64,000 bases of DNA from Ophioceras dolichostomum. Its lineage: Eukaryota > Ascomycota > Sordariomycetes > Magnaporthales > Ophioceraceae. Below the pieces are notes generated by a model. The model saw nothing but the letters and a program-made list of their open reading frames with translations. It made no database searches and was not told the DNA's origin. Location: the NCBI GenBank assembly GCA_003049485.1, contig PYST01000021.1, positions 62,001 to 126,000 on the forward strand. The letters are read 5' to 3'. The translations under genes were made by a program, and so were the position numbers. Positions 36,618 to 49,128 of this stretch are shown piece by piece (position 1 is the first letter of the stretch; each line of letters starts with the position of its first letter).

Positions 36618-37001
36618 TCACAGCCCCGTCAAAACAGCCGCAATCCCCACCAACCCCGGCACGCCCTGCACCACGAAGATCCTCCCGTTCGCCGTCGCGC
36701 CGCCGTACGCGCCCGCGACGGCGACGCACCCCAGGAAGAACAGCCTCAGCTGCCTCGCGAACACGGGGGAAGGGTGCGCGAGGCCCCACGCGAGGCCCGC
36801 GGCCAGGAACCCGTTGTACAGGCCCTGGTTCGCGGCGAGGACCCGGGTCTGCTCGGCGAACTGCGGGGTCAGGCGGAAGGCGCGGCGGCCGCGGGGGGAG
36901 GTCCAGAGGAACATCTCGAGGGCGAGGATGTAGAGGTGCTCGGCGGCGACGAGGGCGGTTGTTAGGGATGAGAGGGTGATGGTGGTGGTGGTGGCGGCCA
37001 T
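36618..37001 (-). CDS. DUF1304-family small membrane protein
   Basis: One exon encodes 127 residues. The sequence AANQGLYNGFLAAGLAWGL and the following hydrophobic segments match the DUF1304 family, found in bacteria and fungi. Four hydrophobic helices are visible: about residues 5-30 (with the conserved EHLYILALEMFLW stretch), 55-75, 82-102 and 105-125. The family is an integral membrane protein of unknown function; no enzymatic role is known to me. The gene is transcribed toward the 3' end of the transporter. Confidence 0.85.
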   Translation of the reverse strand: MAATTTTITLSSLTTALVAAEHLYILALEMFLWTSPRGRRAFRLTPQFAEQTRVLAANQGLYNGFLAAGLAWGLAHPSPVFARQLRLFFLGCVAVAGAYGGATANGRIFVVQGVPGLVGIAAVLTGL

Positions 37002-37592
37002 TGCGGTTTGTGTGTTGGTTTTGATTGTTTGGTTGGTTGGTTGGTGAGGTAGGTAGTAGGTAGCAGGGGAGGTAATAAGTAAGTCGATCTGATAATTGTT
37101 TGTTTTACTGTTGGTGAGTGAGGATCTATGTATTAGTCGGCTCGTAATGCGTCGTTTGGTATCTGGTTTAGTTTTGGTTTGAATGACGATGATGGACTGT
37201 TGCGTGTCGAGGTGATGAAAATGAATGATGATGATGAGTGAGAGAGAGAGAGAGAGGCTGATGATTCTGAAAAGGAAGGTGAGTGAGGCTTGGCGGCCAT
37301 CACCGTTGTAATACTTTAACCTCGGTTTCGATCTCCCCTGACATGCGCGGTCAGCCCCCTGAATGTGACTGCCGATGAAGCTGGAACAGGAACTTATAAA
37401 GCTTCAATCTCAACCGAAATTTAATCACGGCTGCCTAACTCTTGTGCAGGCGATCGATCAATCAACCTGTGAAGTCGACGATGGATAAGCTGCTACGCCA
37501 GATTATTCACAGGGTTTGTCATCTCAAGGCGGAAGAAAGCAAGCAAAGAGGCACGACGACAAGTTGGCATATCAAATCATAAAAAGTTGCTA
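37002..37592. other. Promoter region of the DUF1304 gene
   Basis: The 591 bp hold the DUF1304 promoter and the 3' end of the next minus-strand gene. The first 60 bp are built from GGTT/GGTA units (37006-37070), and a short GA run lies at 37239-37256. No gene is seen. Confidence 0.5.
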
Positions 37593-38096
37593 TTATTTGG
37601 CCGCCCCGATATCTCTACAACTCATCCTGCTCTGCCTTCTATTCTCCTTCCTTATAGCTTCCTGCCTCCTCTCGGCTATGCGCCTTCGCGCCGCCGACGA
37701 TGCCGAGGTCGACTGACGCGTGGGAGTCGCAGCAGCAGCAGACGACGACTCCCTGTTGTTGTTGGCCACGGCATTCGCCCTCACCTTCGCCTTTGCCTTT
37801 GCCTTCGCTGCCGCGGCGGCTTCGGCCTCCCTCTGCTCATTCCGCAGCTGTTGTTCCTGCTCTTTCTGCAGCTCCTCGAAGCCTTTGAGGTCAGCCAGGA
37901 ACCGGCGCAGCCTGAGGCCGGTCTTGCTCCGGATCCAAGCGTCGAACTCCTCGTCGCAGGCGGCGTTTATTGCCATCCTCAGCCCCTTGAGCACGTCCCT
38001 GTCGCTGATGTCCCGGTCGAGATGGTCTACGATAGGGTCTGTCTTCTCCACCACCGCCGCCGCGGCCGCCTCCTCTGGCTCAAAGTGGTCATCTTC
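37593..38096 (-). CDS. In-frame C-terminal segment lying beyond a TAG codon
   Basis: This open stretch of 167 codons has no start of its own at its 5' end. It continues in exactly the same frame as the 930-codon stretch upstream, separated only by the TAG at 38097-38099. The first 14 codons after the stop are acidic (EDDHFEPEE, then Ala). A compact, well-ordered block follows: DISDRDVLKGLRMAINAACD, then FDAWIRSKTGLRLRRFLADL, then a charged helix of Glu/Gln/Arg/Lys/Ala and a basic tail. It looks like a genuine domain rather than random frame, but I cannot name it. An internal Met at 38054 could in principle start a separate 153-residue protein. No good splice donor was found that would remove the stop. 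Confidence 0.5.
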   Translation of the reverse strand, partial: EDDHFEPEEAAAAAVVEKTDPIVDHLDRDISDRDVLKGLRMAINAACDEEFDAWIRSKTGLRLRRFLADLKGFEELQKEQEQQLRNEQREAEAAAAAKAKAKAKVRANAVANNNRESSSAAAATPTRQSTSASSAARRRIAERRQEAIRKENRRQSRMSCRDIGAAK

Positions 38097-41001
38097 CTAG
38101 TCTGACCCTGAGCATAGTTCTTCGTGCTCTGATGCCGACCCCGAGGGTTGGGAGATCATGCGTGGAGGAGGAGAGGGAGGAGGACGAGGAGGAGGAGCAG
38201 CCAGCGGCGGCTTTGGCTGAACGGGCTTTTCTGGCGTTTTGTGCGGCTTCATGGTATGGGAGCCCGCCATCGCGGGAGGCCGCTTCTGATCCTGCTGCGT
38301 CTGTTGTGCAGCCTTCATCTTTGGTGTTGATTCGTGGACCGTGATCTCGGGTGCGGGAGGGCTAGGCTTGTTGGCCTTGCCGGGGCCACGGCTGGGTGTG
38401 TTGTCCAAAGCGTCCAGTCTGTTCACCACCGCATCTAATGCCTTCTCGAAAGATGAATCCGTAATGATGTGGTATTTCCATGTGTTGGGAAGCTTTGGTG
38501 TTGAAGATGTGCTGAGGCTAGAGGAATGCCCGCCGCTAGGTGTGGTGGGCGAAGGTGCCAGGGTTGCTTCCTTAGTAGGCGATGATGCTGTTGGTAGTTG
38601 GGCGTTTCTACTCTGGGGAGTAGTTGTGGTGTTTCGTGTTTCAGCCGGAGTCTGTGGCAACGGCTTGTCCAGCAGCGACACCTCCTCCTGTGATGATGAT
38701 ATTTCGGCCTCCTCTAAGATGGTCATAGGCTGGGGCCGGTAGGCGCCTGGCCGAGACGCCCTGAAGCCTCTCGGTAGCCGCTGGGCCTCGGTCGGGAGTG
38801 GTGAGGTATTTTCGTCGGATTGCACGCGACTCGGAGGCAGATCGCGGGCAGGGCATGCCTTGCTGCGATCGGTTCCGTGATGGGTCTCAATGACAGATAT
38901 TTGCGGTTTCTTCTGGCTGATGATGGTCTGTCTCTTGGCGGTGAAAAGATTCGAGGCCATTGTCGGTATGGCCTTGTACAGGCCTGGTTCCGCTGGCCTC
39001 GATGCTGACTTCGGGGGTATCGGTGGGGCTCTCTCTGGGCATGCAAAGTGTGGCTTTGTAGCTGTGCGTCCTGCCGGTATTGGGTACGCACCGCCAGAGC
39101 GTCGGGCCGCATTAAGAGGACGCTGTGCTGAGGTGTGTGCTTTCGCCGGACTCCTCTTCTTCTCAAGTACCGCTCGGGCAGCGTGAGGTATCGGGCACGT
39201 GGGTCCTTCGAGCGGAGCGTCAGGTTGTCCGTGGCCATGACGGGTGGCTCCCAGAGGAGGACTTTCGCTTTGCCTGTTGCATAGCCACGGAAGCACCTTG
39301 CGAGGAGACGGTCGAGGGTCCCCGGGAACTGGAGCCGCATCCGAAAAGACCCCGGATATCCCTCTTGGCGGAGTGTCCCGAATTAGTGGTACGCCGGGGG
39401 AGTCCTGTTCACATGTCGAGCACTCTGATGGGGATCGAGCTGTCCCGTCCATCTGGGAATCTCGCGTGGAGGAGGACAACGGGGCAGCCGATGGATCGGG
39501 ATCCATTACTTGGTATCGAACTATGCCTTCTGAGCGCGAATTCTGCTCCGCGGACGTCACCGCTAGCCCGGCTGCCACGAACTCGCTCCGAAATGGAACT
39601 ATCGCGCTAATTGTTTGGAGGGAATCGCGAGAATGTGGTTCCGTCGGCGTTGGGGGAGGCTGTTTTGGATGGGCCGCCGCGTACCTCGCAAGCTCTTTGC
39701 TGAATCGATCCAGCTCCTTGCGTTGGCTGGAGGATCTTGACGGCGGCGCATCTATCAGAATAGAGGAGCTTCTATCGGTATCATCCTGTGTGGTAACCGT
39801 CACCAGGGTCGAGAGTCTTTGTTGCTGAGATAGTGTTCTCGAGACAGAGTGCCAGACAACTGGATCCGCGAGGCCGAATCGCTTCTCACGGCCTGTCTCT
39901 GGATCAGACGGAGCTCTCACATGGTTTGGCGGCACTTGGATGGGTTCTGTGGGTTCTGGGCCGGGACGATCGCTGGCTCCGGCATTCGACTTCTGGTGGG
40001 CTGGCTCTGCCGCTGGCCTTCTAGAGGTGGAGCTCTGCGGGATGATAAGCCGGGTGCCACTCGCCCTGCACGGCATTGTTGTGCTGTCGCGGCTTTGATG
40101 GGGCTCGGGCCCAACGTCGCTGGTATACTCAACTGAGAAATTGCGGATACAGGGCCCGTCCGGGGGTTCTTTGGTCGTTGACATGGAAACTCGCTCGGGG
40201 AGCGAGACCCAAGACGAAGTCTGATTTCCGCACGCGGGCTCTTCGGGAACCCTTTTCAGAGAAAACCGCCCCTGATGGACTTGAGAGGGTCCTATCACCT
40301 TGCGCGGGGTTGGCTCCCAGCTATCGGGTCGAACATCCAGGGGTATCGGCCGGCTGATGTTCTCCCTTTTGACGCGTGGGGTGGGGCCGACATCTTCCTT
40401 CGGGGTAAGAATTTGACGCCGAACTCCGCCCACCCAGGTCTGTAGGCCCTTGCCCTTGCGGTCTTCGTGCTCGGTTGCAACACGGCTGGCTCCTCCTCCT
40501 CCTCCTCCTCCTTGCCAGTCGCCCTGACTGCGTCCCTGACCGCGTCCTTGTCGATGCCCAGCGGTCTTGGCCGGGCTGAAAATGGCGCTCCGGCGGCCGC
40601 CCACAAAAGACCCGCCGCTGTGCGAAGACCTGCTAAATGAAACCTTGATTCTGCTCCTCCGCCGTTTACTGATAACATTTCGCTGGTTGTTCCGGCGAGA
40701 TCTTGCAGTGGAAGAGCTGCGTGTCAAGCGCCGTCGTGGTGACTTCCTGGGTCGGGCTTTGAGGGGAGCATGGCTCGAAGAGGTTTGTGTCGTCTGGGCA
40801 GATGGACCAGAAGGGCCGGAGGAGGAGGTGCTGCGCAAAGACCCCAAGTTGAACCCGAATCTAGGGAAATGATGCGAACTTCCTTTCTAAGATAAGTTGA
40901 ATGCAGGCATCGTTATATTCCAAAAAGACGAGTCCTCAGGCGAGACCCTCCAAAAAGTCGCCGAAGCGGAATGACTATGGTGAAGCTACTGACAAAGACA
41001 T
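38097..41001 (-). CDS. Large Ser/Pro/Arg-rich protein of unknown function, ending at an in-frame TAG
   Basis: The main open frame runs 40886 down to 38097 (930 codons with the stop). It has no ATG near its 5' end. A likely model adds a 12-nt first exon 40990-41001 (ATG plus three codons, donor GTAGCT) joined to an acceptor at 40887-40888 across a 103-nt intron; it keeps the frame but is inference. The N-terminus is Ser/Arg/Lys-rich (KARPRKSPRRRLTRSSSTAR), resembling a nuclear signal. The middle is low complexity. A possible structured piece lies near the end (SSFEKALDAVVNRLDALDN), then a Pro-rich stretch. No known family. The frame continues past the stop into 37593-38096. Confidence 0.6.
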
Positions 41002-42188
41002 GTCATAACACGTCCGTCAAATCTTCCCCGTGGCGGTGGAGGTCAGTCCGGTTGAGAATTGAGGGTGGAAGAGAGACCACTTTCTCACCCAGTCGTTCTG
41101 GGCCTGCTCGCCCAAAGTGCGGTCTGGTTAGGTCTCTGGGTCGTGCTTCATGATTTCAAGCTTTCGTTTCCATCACCGTAAGTAGGGTGAGGAAAGAAAG
41201 AGTGGCGTGTTGGACTAGATCAGCGTTGTGATGGTGAATCATCCGAAATGGGAAGCCGACACCGAGAAGAGCCCAACGTAGCGGCCGTGTGGGCTTGACA
41301 AGAGATTTGAGGACCAAACACATGGCATGCGGCTTCCTGTGTGCGCTGAGAGAAGGCACCCGGCTGAGTGCCTACAGGTCTGACTCCCGCCAGGCCGTTT
41401 GTGGACTCGTGCCTGCCCCGTTGGAGCATCAGATATTGAGATCGAAAATCTCATCTGATGTCCTTGATGCTTGGGGAGGAGTACATCTCCAGCTGCCGAC
41501 GACCTTTCCGCAGCAAGAACTCGACGGCAGCGAAGTCCCTCCTGTCAATACCAACGTTTTTGTCGAACTCTGCTCTCACAAAGGCGTAGAAGTGAGGACG
41601 AGATGCCTATGGCTCCGGTTGTTGTCAGCAAAAAAGTTCTCGGATTCTTCGGCTTCAGGGTCGTAACTGACTTTCGGCTTATAGCGAATGCCCCTGAGAC
41701 AGTGACGATATAGAGATAAAACCTCCTTCTGCAACCCGGATAGAGCCATTGAGTCTTGAGTCTACAGCAAGCAGCCGCAATTCTCCAAGTGTTATTGAGC
41801 CAACAGAACTTCAGCACGCATTCTCCACGAGAGGACGCTGTGAGAAGAAAAGATTGCCACGACTTCTTTGATCAGGGCTGCCACTGCTGGAGTGGGTGGG
41901 GATGACAGGGGTAGCTTTGGCGGTGATGGAGCAGTTCTTAGTGGGGGTCAAGGCACAGCACGGTTATTCACGCCTAAATGCGCGATGGCGCGACCGTCCA
42001 GTCGACTCCGCACACGTCGGACCCGGAAGTGCGACACGGATACTCCACACGGAAATAGACAACTCACAGGCTGGCAGGATGGCGGGAGGGGGATTAAGAT
42101 GTTCTCCTCCTGTACAACTTCATCTTACATGTCTAGCAAGTCATTCTTCAGAGATCATAGGCCACGACGCCTCAGATTGATGCACACG
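41002..42188. other. Divergent intergenic region, Ser/Pro-rich gene / FAH-family gene
   Basis: The 1.2 kb show overlapping short ORFs on both strands (41156-41830) without any recognised motif. I find no support for a further gene. Confidence 0.5.
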
Positions 42189-43416
42189 ATGCCAGCATTC
42201 TCGGTGAGCAGAGAAGGCGTTCAACGTTCCACACATGCTCCGTATTTGAACCTGACCTCGGTGCTGACACCCGTCGCCTGGGGCTGTCCTTGCAGCGCCT
42301 TGTTCGGTTCCTCGCGAAGGACGGCCGGACGTACTACGGTGACGCTATCCTGCCACGGGGCGTCGCCGACATAGCCAAGGCTAAACAGGCCCGCATCGTC
42401 ACCGGAGACATCTTCGGGAAGCACGATGTGATCGACCAGGTGGTAGATATTCGCCTCCTCCTCACCCCGCTGGCTCCGGAGCACGTCCGGACCGTGAGAT
42501 GTCTCGGGCTCAACTATGCCATGCACGCGAAAGAAGTTAGGGACCAGAATTACCCCTAACTATATGCCGTCGACGAATATATTGGCGATGAGAGCGTTAC
42601 TGACGGCCGTTCCAGTCCAACATGCCAATACCTAAATATCCAGTTCTTTTCGTAAGTTTTGGCCGACTGGCCCCCCTCTTGGATATTCAGGAGGAAATCT
42701 CACAGTTATACCCCTGTCGGAATCTCTTACCATGAATAATACGTGGCCGACCATAGTACAAGCCAGCCACTGCCCTGGGAGGTCCGTTCGACCCGATACC
42801 CGTCCATGCAATGGCGCAGGAGGGCACTGGCTTGGACTACGAGTGCGAGCTGGTCGCCGTCATCGGCAAGAAGTGCGCCGACGTTCCCGAGTCTGAGGCG
42901 TTGGATTACGTCCTCGGCTATGCTGTTGGCAACGACGTCTCCCACCGTGACTGGCAGATCAACCACGGGGGCAGCCAGTGGTCCCTCGGTAAGGGGTTTG
43001 ACGGTTGGGCGCCCTTTGGCCCCGGTATCGTCACCCGGAACCTGATCAAGGATCCCCAGACACTCAAGATCTCGACCAAACTTAACGGGCAGACGATGCA
43101 GGTAGGCAAAGGCCAGAGCACCGAGAGTGACTTGAAATCCAAGGATCCGAGGATCTAACGAAGCCCCTACCGCCTGCAGGAGAGCAACACTGGAGACATG
43201 ATATTCAGTGTGAAGCAGACGATCGCATTCCTGAGCCGAGGGACGACGCTTCTTCCCGGCGATCTTATTCTGACCGGGACCCCACAGGGCGTGGGAATGG
43301 GCCGGAAGCCCCCGGTTTGGCTCAAGGATGGAGATGTCGTCCAGGTCGAGCTAGAGGGCGTGGGCACTTGCACGAACAAGGTCGAATTCGCGTCGAAGGA
43401 TAAGGCGAAGCTTTGA
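42189..43416 (+). CDS. Fumarylacetoacetate hydrolase (FAH) family enzyme
   Basis: Five exons: 42189-42203, 42296-42535, 42616-42651, 42757-43101 and 43180-43416, giving 290 residues, the usual size of single-domain FAH-family proteins. The model rests on motif continuity: MPAFS-RLVRFLA, then CLGLNYAMHAKE-SNMPIPKYPVLF-YKPATALGGPFDPI, then GTGLDYECELVAVIGKK with the metal-binding acidic residues, YAVGNDVSHRDWQ, the LSRGTTLLPGDLILTGTPQG motif and GVGTCTNKV. The third intron donor is GTAAGT; the second uses GTTAGG. Family role: cleaves C-C bonds in acyl-pyruvate-like compounds or decarboxylates oxaloacetate, using Mg2+; the exact substrate cannot be set. Two exons are very small (15 and 36 nt). 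Without them the gene would look broken, with an apparent stop at 42557-42559. Confidence 0.9.
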
Positions 43417-44707
43417 TGAGACTCGTTGAGCTCAATATTGAACTAGAGTCATCATGGTCTCGACTCCAGGCAACATAGGTATACAGTTCGCACGCCGTTC
43501 TCATATTGAATTGATCTTCATGATGAACACAACGACTAGAAATTTTGTCGCCAGTCGGAAGACACCCTGCGAGGTTTGAAAACACCAAACACCGTGAGCC
43601 TTATTGCTTCAGATGCGGCCAGGCGTACCCGGATGTAGCATACAACCCCGCACGGCAACTGACACGACAGCGGCCTGACCCCTGTGGCGCAAGTTCAGTT
43701 TGGCGGCACCGCACTGCCACCCACCCCCACGACGCTGAAAGCTGCCATCTAAGAAGCGTCACGCTGCAGCCTTGCAGCCTATGACATAGCGCCAATTCCC
43801 CCGCTCCGAGTCCTTTGGTCCAGTCATCGTCCTGCGCTAACAACTGAGGTTTAGGTCCTTGAAGGCAATAAATCACTGCCGCCAACCACAATCGATCAAG
43901 TCACACAGTTGCACTGCCCGAACGCAGGGGGCTCTGCCCTCCCCAGCCGTTTTTCTCTTTGTCCTCCGCCCAGGACAGCGGGTCCTACCTACTTCTGCTC
44001 CACGCATTTTCTAGGTCGAATTAGGACGACTTAATTGCGCTATTGCTTCTTCACCCATTCAACCTACATGGTGGCGTCCTTCACGTGTATGTCCCTCGGA
44101 AGGTATTCTACATCACGACTCAACAAAGCCTCTCTTGTGTCGCAGAGGACCTTTTACCCCTCGTCTGCCTAACCGTAGATCCATTCCCCTCCATGCTCGA
44201 TCGGCCCATGCGCGATGCTCAAGCCACCAATAGTAATGGTTACCTGGCCCTCGTCCGAAAAGAGTGGCCAGCATGCGTGGGGTTGAACGAAAGCCTAGCT
44301 GGTTGGTGGGTGTCGGACCCGAATTCCTGGAGGGAAGCTCTGCGGCAGGGCACTTCCAGCCGCGGTCACCGAGAGGGAGCCGCGAGCTCGGTGGGATAAA
44401 GAGGCAGTCTTCCCACCACATCAGGTCGAATTGGTCAGCTGGAAGCTGGAATTTGTTGTCGTGTTGGTTGACAGGTTTCCAGTGAATAACATTTGATGAC
44501 TTATCGCTCTCTTTCATTTTCTTTCTCCTTTTTTACAACGTGTCACTTGTCAGTGTCACTTGTCAGTGTCACTTGTCCTTGGCTTGCTCGTCGGCCACAG
44601 CTCTCATCCGACCACATAAACCCGACACTTCGGGATCGTTTTAGTGGCCAGGCCGCCACATTTCTGCCTCATATAATCACTGCAACCCCCGGACTCCATA
44701 AATCAAG
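43417..44707. other. Region between FAH-family gene and RBR ligase gene
   Basis: The 1.3 kb hold the 3' end of the FAH-family gene and the promoter of the ligase gene. The distal part contains only short ORFs without motifs. Three tandem 13-bp copies lie at 44540-44578. Confidence 0.5.
44540..44578. repeat. Three tandem 13-bp units, GTGTCACTTGTCA
   Basis: Units start at 44540, 44553 and 44566; the third differs only in its last base. They lie 130-170 bp upstream of the RBR ligase ATG. Each contains GTCAC and TTGTC, so a multi-site binding element is possible. Confidence 0.85.
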
Positions 44708-47134
44708 ATGATGATGGCCGAATCCGTCGTGGAGGTGCCTCGTCTGGATTCTGGATTAGGAGTGCCGTGGACTTTCGCTCTTCAGGGCATCTATTCGCCG
44801 GAGTCCGACTCGGAGCCGGAGCCGGAGCCAGAGTCCGACATCATCCGGAACAAGGGCAAGGGTAAGGAGGTTGTCGAACCTCCTCAACCAGCTGATGAAG
44901 CTGCACCCGGCCCGTCGCTAGTCGAGAGTGTGGAGGATGACGAAGTCCCGTTCGAAGGCTGGACGAACTACGAGCCTCCCGAGGCACTCTCACACGTGCC
45001 CGAAGGCGTCTCGGATGTCATCAGACAGCTGGTGCAGGACTCGATAGACAATATAAAGCGACAGATCGCCCGGAAGAAGGAAGCTCAGATACAACGAGAG
45101 GCCGATGCAGCTGCCGCCGCAGCCGCTGCTGCTGCGGCTGCTACCTCCGTTGTAGAGATCGAGGTTCGTGACTGGGACAACGACGCCGCCGCAAACCCGA
45201 ATGCTGCTGCGGCAGGTGCTACCTCCGATGGCGGAAGCCTTCTGGCCCCGCAGCAGCTCGGCGGCCAGTTCCCTTCTGCGGAGAACCTCCTTAGGATTGA
45301 CCTCCCCAGCCAAACCATCAGCGAATCCGATGGCCTTCACGAGAAGCTGAGGAAAGCTATCAAGGGCATCCGCCCCAAGCTCAGGGGCTTTATGGCCGAT
45401 CAATCCAAAAAGTCTGCAAAGGCAAAGGGGAAAGAGCCCGAAGTTACCATGTACGTATCCTGAGCCCCCTTAGTCTCCCATCCCATACCTCCCGCGTCGA
45501 GACCTTGTCGGTGCTCCCCTGCCATCCAATAGTCCCAACATAGATACCTACCTTACCTAGGTTTGGGTGTGAGCGAGCATTCACTAACCTATGATAAACC
45601 GAACACCAGTGAATGTCTAGGTTGCTTTGAAGACATCCCCATGAAGCAGTCGATCAAGACGGTCTGCCACAGCTACTGCGTCGGTTGCTTCACGCAGCTT
45701 GTTACGACGGCGATCGAGAACGAGCCCCAGTGGCCACCAAAGTGCTGTCTCAACCCGATCCCATCCCAGACCATCAAGAGCAACGTCTCGTCGGAGATGC
45801 GGCGCAAATACCAGGCCAAAGCGGACGAGTACGGCATCCCCGTCAGCGACCGCATCTACTGCCCCTACCCGGACTGCGGCATCTTCATCGACCGGCTCCG
45901 CGCCCACCGGCCGACGGTGGCCTGCCGCAAGGGCCACCGCACGTGCGTCACCTGCCGGCAGGAGGCGCACAGCAGCGGCTCCAACGGCGAGTGTCCCTTG
46001 GACCCGGACCGGCTCATGACCGAGGCGCTCGCCCAGGAGCAGGGGTGGCAGCGCTGCATCAAGTGCAACATGTTCGTCGAGCACAAGGACGCGTGCCACC
46101 ACATGACGTGCCGGTGCGGCGCCAGCTTCTGCTACGTGTGCCGCACCCCCTGGAAGAGCTGCAGCTGCACGATCGAGATGCTCATCAAGATCAAAAAAGA
46201 AGCGGCCGAGCGGCGCACGCAGCGCGAGATCGCCGAGCTGGAGCGCGAGCGCGAGGAGCGCGAGGCCATCGCAGAGGTCGAGGCCTTCATCCGCGAGGAG
46301 GAGCGCAAGGCCGAGATCCTGCGCCAGGCCGAGGAGGACCGGCGCATGGCCGAGCTGCAGCGCCGCCGCGAGGCCGAGCGCGCCCGCCGCCGCGAGCTGA
46401 CCGCCCGCTTCGAGGACCACCGCCTGCACCTGACCGAGCTGGGCATGCTGCAGGCCGCGCTCCTGATCCGCCACCAGAAGGAGCACGCCACGCTGCTGGA
46501 GGAGGAGACCGCCAAGCGCCGCGACGCCCTGCGCGCCAAGCAGGTCGCCGACGCGGCGCGCCTGGCGACCGAGACGGCCGAGCGACTGCGGCGCGAGGAG
46601 GGCGAAATGCAGCGCGAGTACGCGGCCCGCTCCCGCACCGAGTCCGCCCTCGAGGAGACCTACCGCGCCGAGGTCTCGCGCCTCTGGCCGGAGCTGGAGG
46701 CCGCGGACCGCCGGGCCCGCATCGAGTCCGCCATGCGCGCCTACATGCGCCACAACGACGCCGAGATGAGCCGCTGGCGCCAGCTGGCCGAGCACAAGCT
46801 CGCCGCGTCGCGGCACCTGGCCGAGGAGGAGGCGGAGATCCAGGCGGAGCTGGCGCCGCGCGCGCGCAGGTTCCTCGACGACGGGCTCGCGAGGCAGGCG
46901 GCAGACCTGCGGGACAGGCACCGCGCCGAGAGGCGGTGGAAGGTCGCGCTGTTTGAGGAGAGGGCGCGGATGCTTGCTGAGCTGGAGACCACGGAGATCG
47001 AGCACGGTGGGGATGCTGAGATTGTGCTGGACGAGGGCTCCGGCTCCGGTCCAGGTGCTGGCCTGTCGCCTGGCGGTGATGTCGATGGAACAGAGAGTTT
47101 TTACAGCGCGTCGAGCGAGGCGGAGGATCAGTAA
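44708..47134 (+). CDS. RBR-type E3 ubiquitin ligase with long coiled-coil C-terminus
   Basis: Two exons, 44708-45450 and 45610-47134, across a 159-nt intron (GTACGT donor, CTAAC branch, CAG acceptor) give 755 residues. Residues 1-247 are acidic/disordered with an Ala12 run and a Lys-rich end. The splice produces IECLGCFEDIPMKQ, the start of RING1 (Cys pairs from C250). The IBR follows (CPYPDCGIF, CRKGHRTCVTC), then RING2, starting at C397-x2-C400 with HKDACHHMTC; C410 is in the place of the catalytic cysteine of Parkin-type enzymes. RING2 closes with CGASFCYVC and CSC. Family role: takes ubiquitin from an E2 onto the RING2 Cys before transfer to substrate. From about residue 435 to 700 the chain is an almost unbroken Glu/Arg/Ala-rich helix. 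Substrate unknown. Confidence 0.9.
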
Positions 47135-47711
47135 CCGTACATAGGGGTAGCGATACTGGCCATATATCCATCTCCCTCCATATCTCTTCTTTTAAATTTC
47201 CCTTGGATTCTTTTGTGTATACAGATTGCATCGGCTCAGACTTCTTCGGACGCCATGTTAGATACCCACAATCGCATACATCCATCCATCCGATCATTGG
47301 ACTCCTAAACGCCAGCCCTCAGATATAAGCACTTTACAGCGATATCCATTACGTCGGTATCGTGTCCTCCCTCCCCCGTCCTGATCTTGAAACAAGCGGG
47401 ACTAACAGTGAAATTATACTTTCGTTTCTCTTTTTGTGGTGACACCGAAGGCTCGCGAACTCTGATTCTTTCTTTCGACTTCAACTTAGTCTCTTGCTCA
47501 AACCAAGACATAGATGGCATGGCTTCTCCTTTGCTATCCACACGGGCCATCGTTTTTCCTCCCCTTTTCCTCTTGGGCGACGTTTCATTCGCCTTCCCGC
47601 CAATCTCCCTGTTGTTATAGGAGAGAAGTACCGGCCGCCTTCCCAAAACGAGTCGCGGGGCGCCTGCGCGTTTATTCTCTCCGCCTCATCATCCCCTTCG
47701 GCCTACACCGC
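47135..47711. other. Convergent 3' region, RBR ligase / SURF4 gene
   Basis: The 577 bp between facing stop codons hold no supported gene and are presumably untranslated regions. Confidence 0.55.

Positions 47712-49128
<1,417 letters not shown>

Noticed and set aside
45617..47297. Long open frames antisense to the RBR ligase (462 and 336 codons) and a 423-codon frame in another sense frame
   Set aside because: They are shadows of strongly biased codon use in the Glu/Arg/Ala-rich rod. The RING and IBR cysteines fit only the annotated frame.
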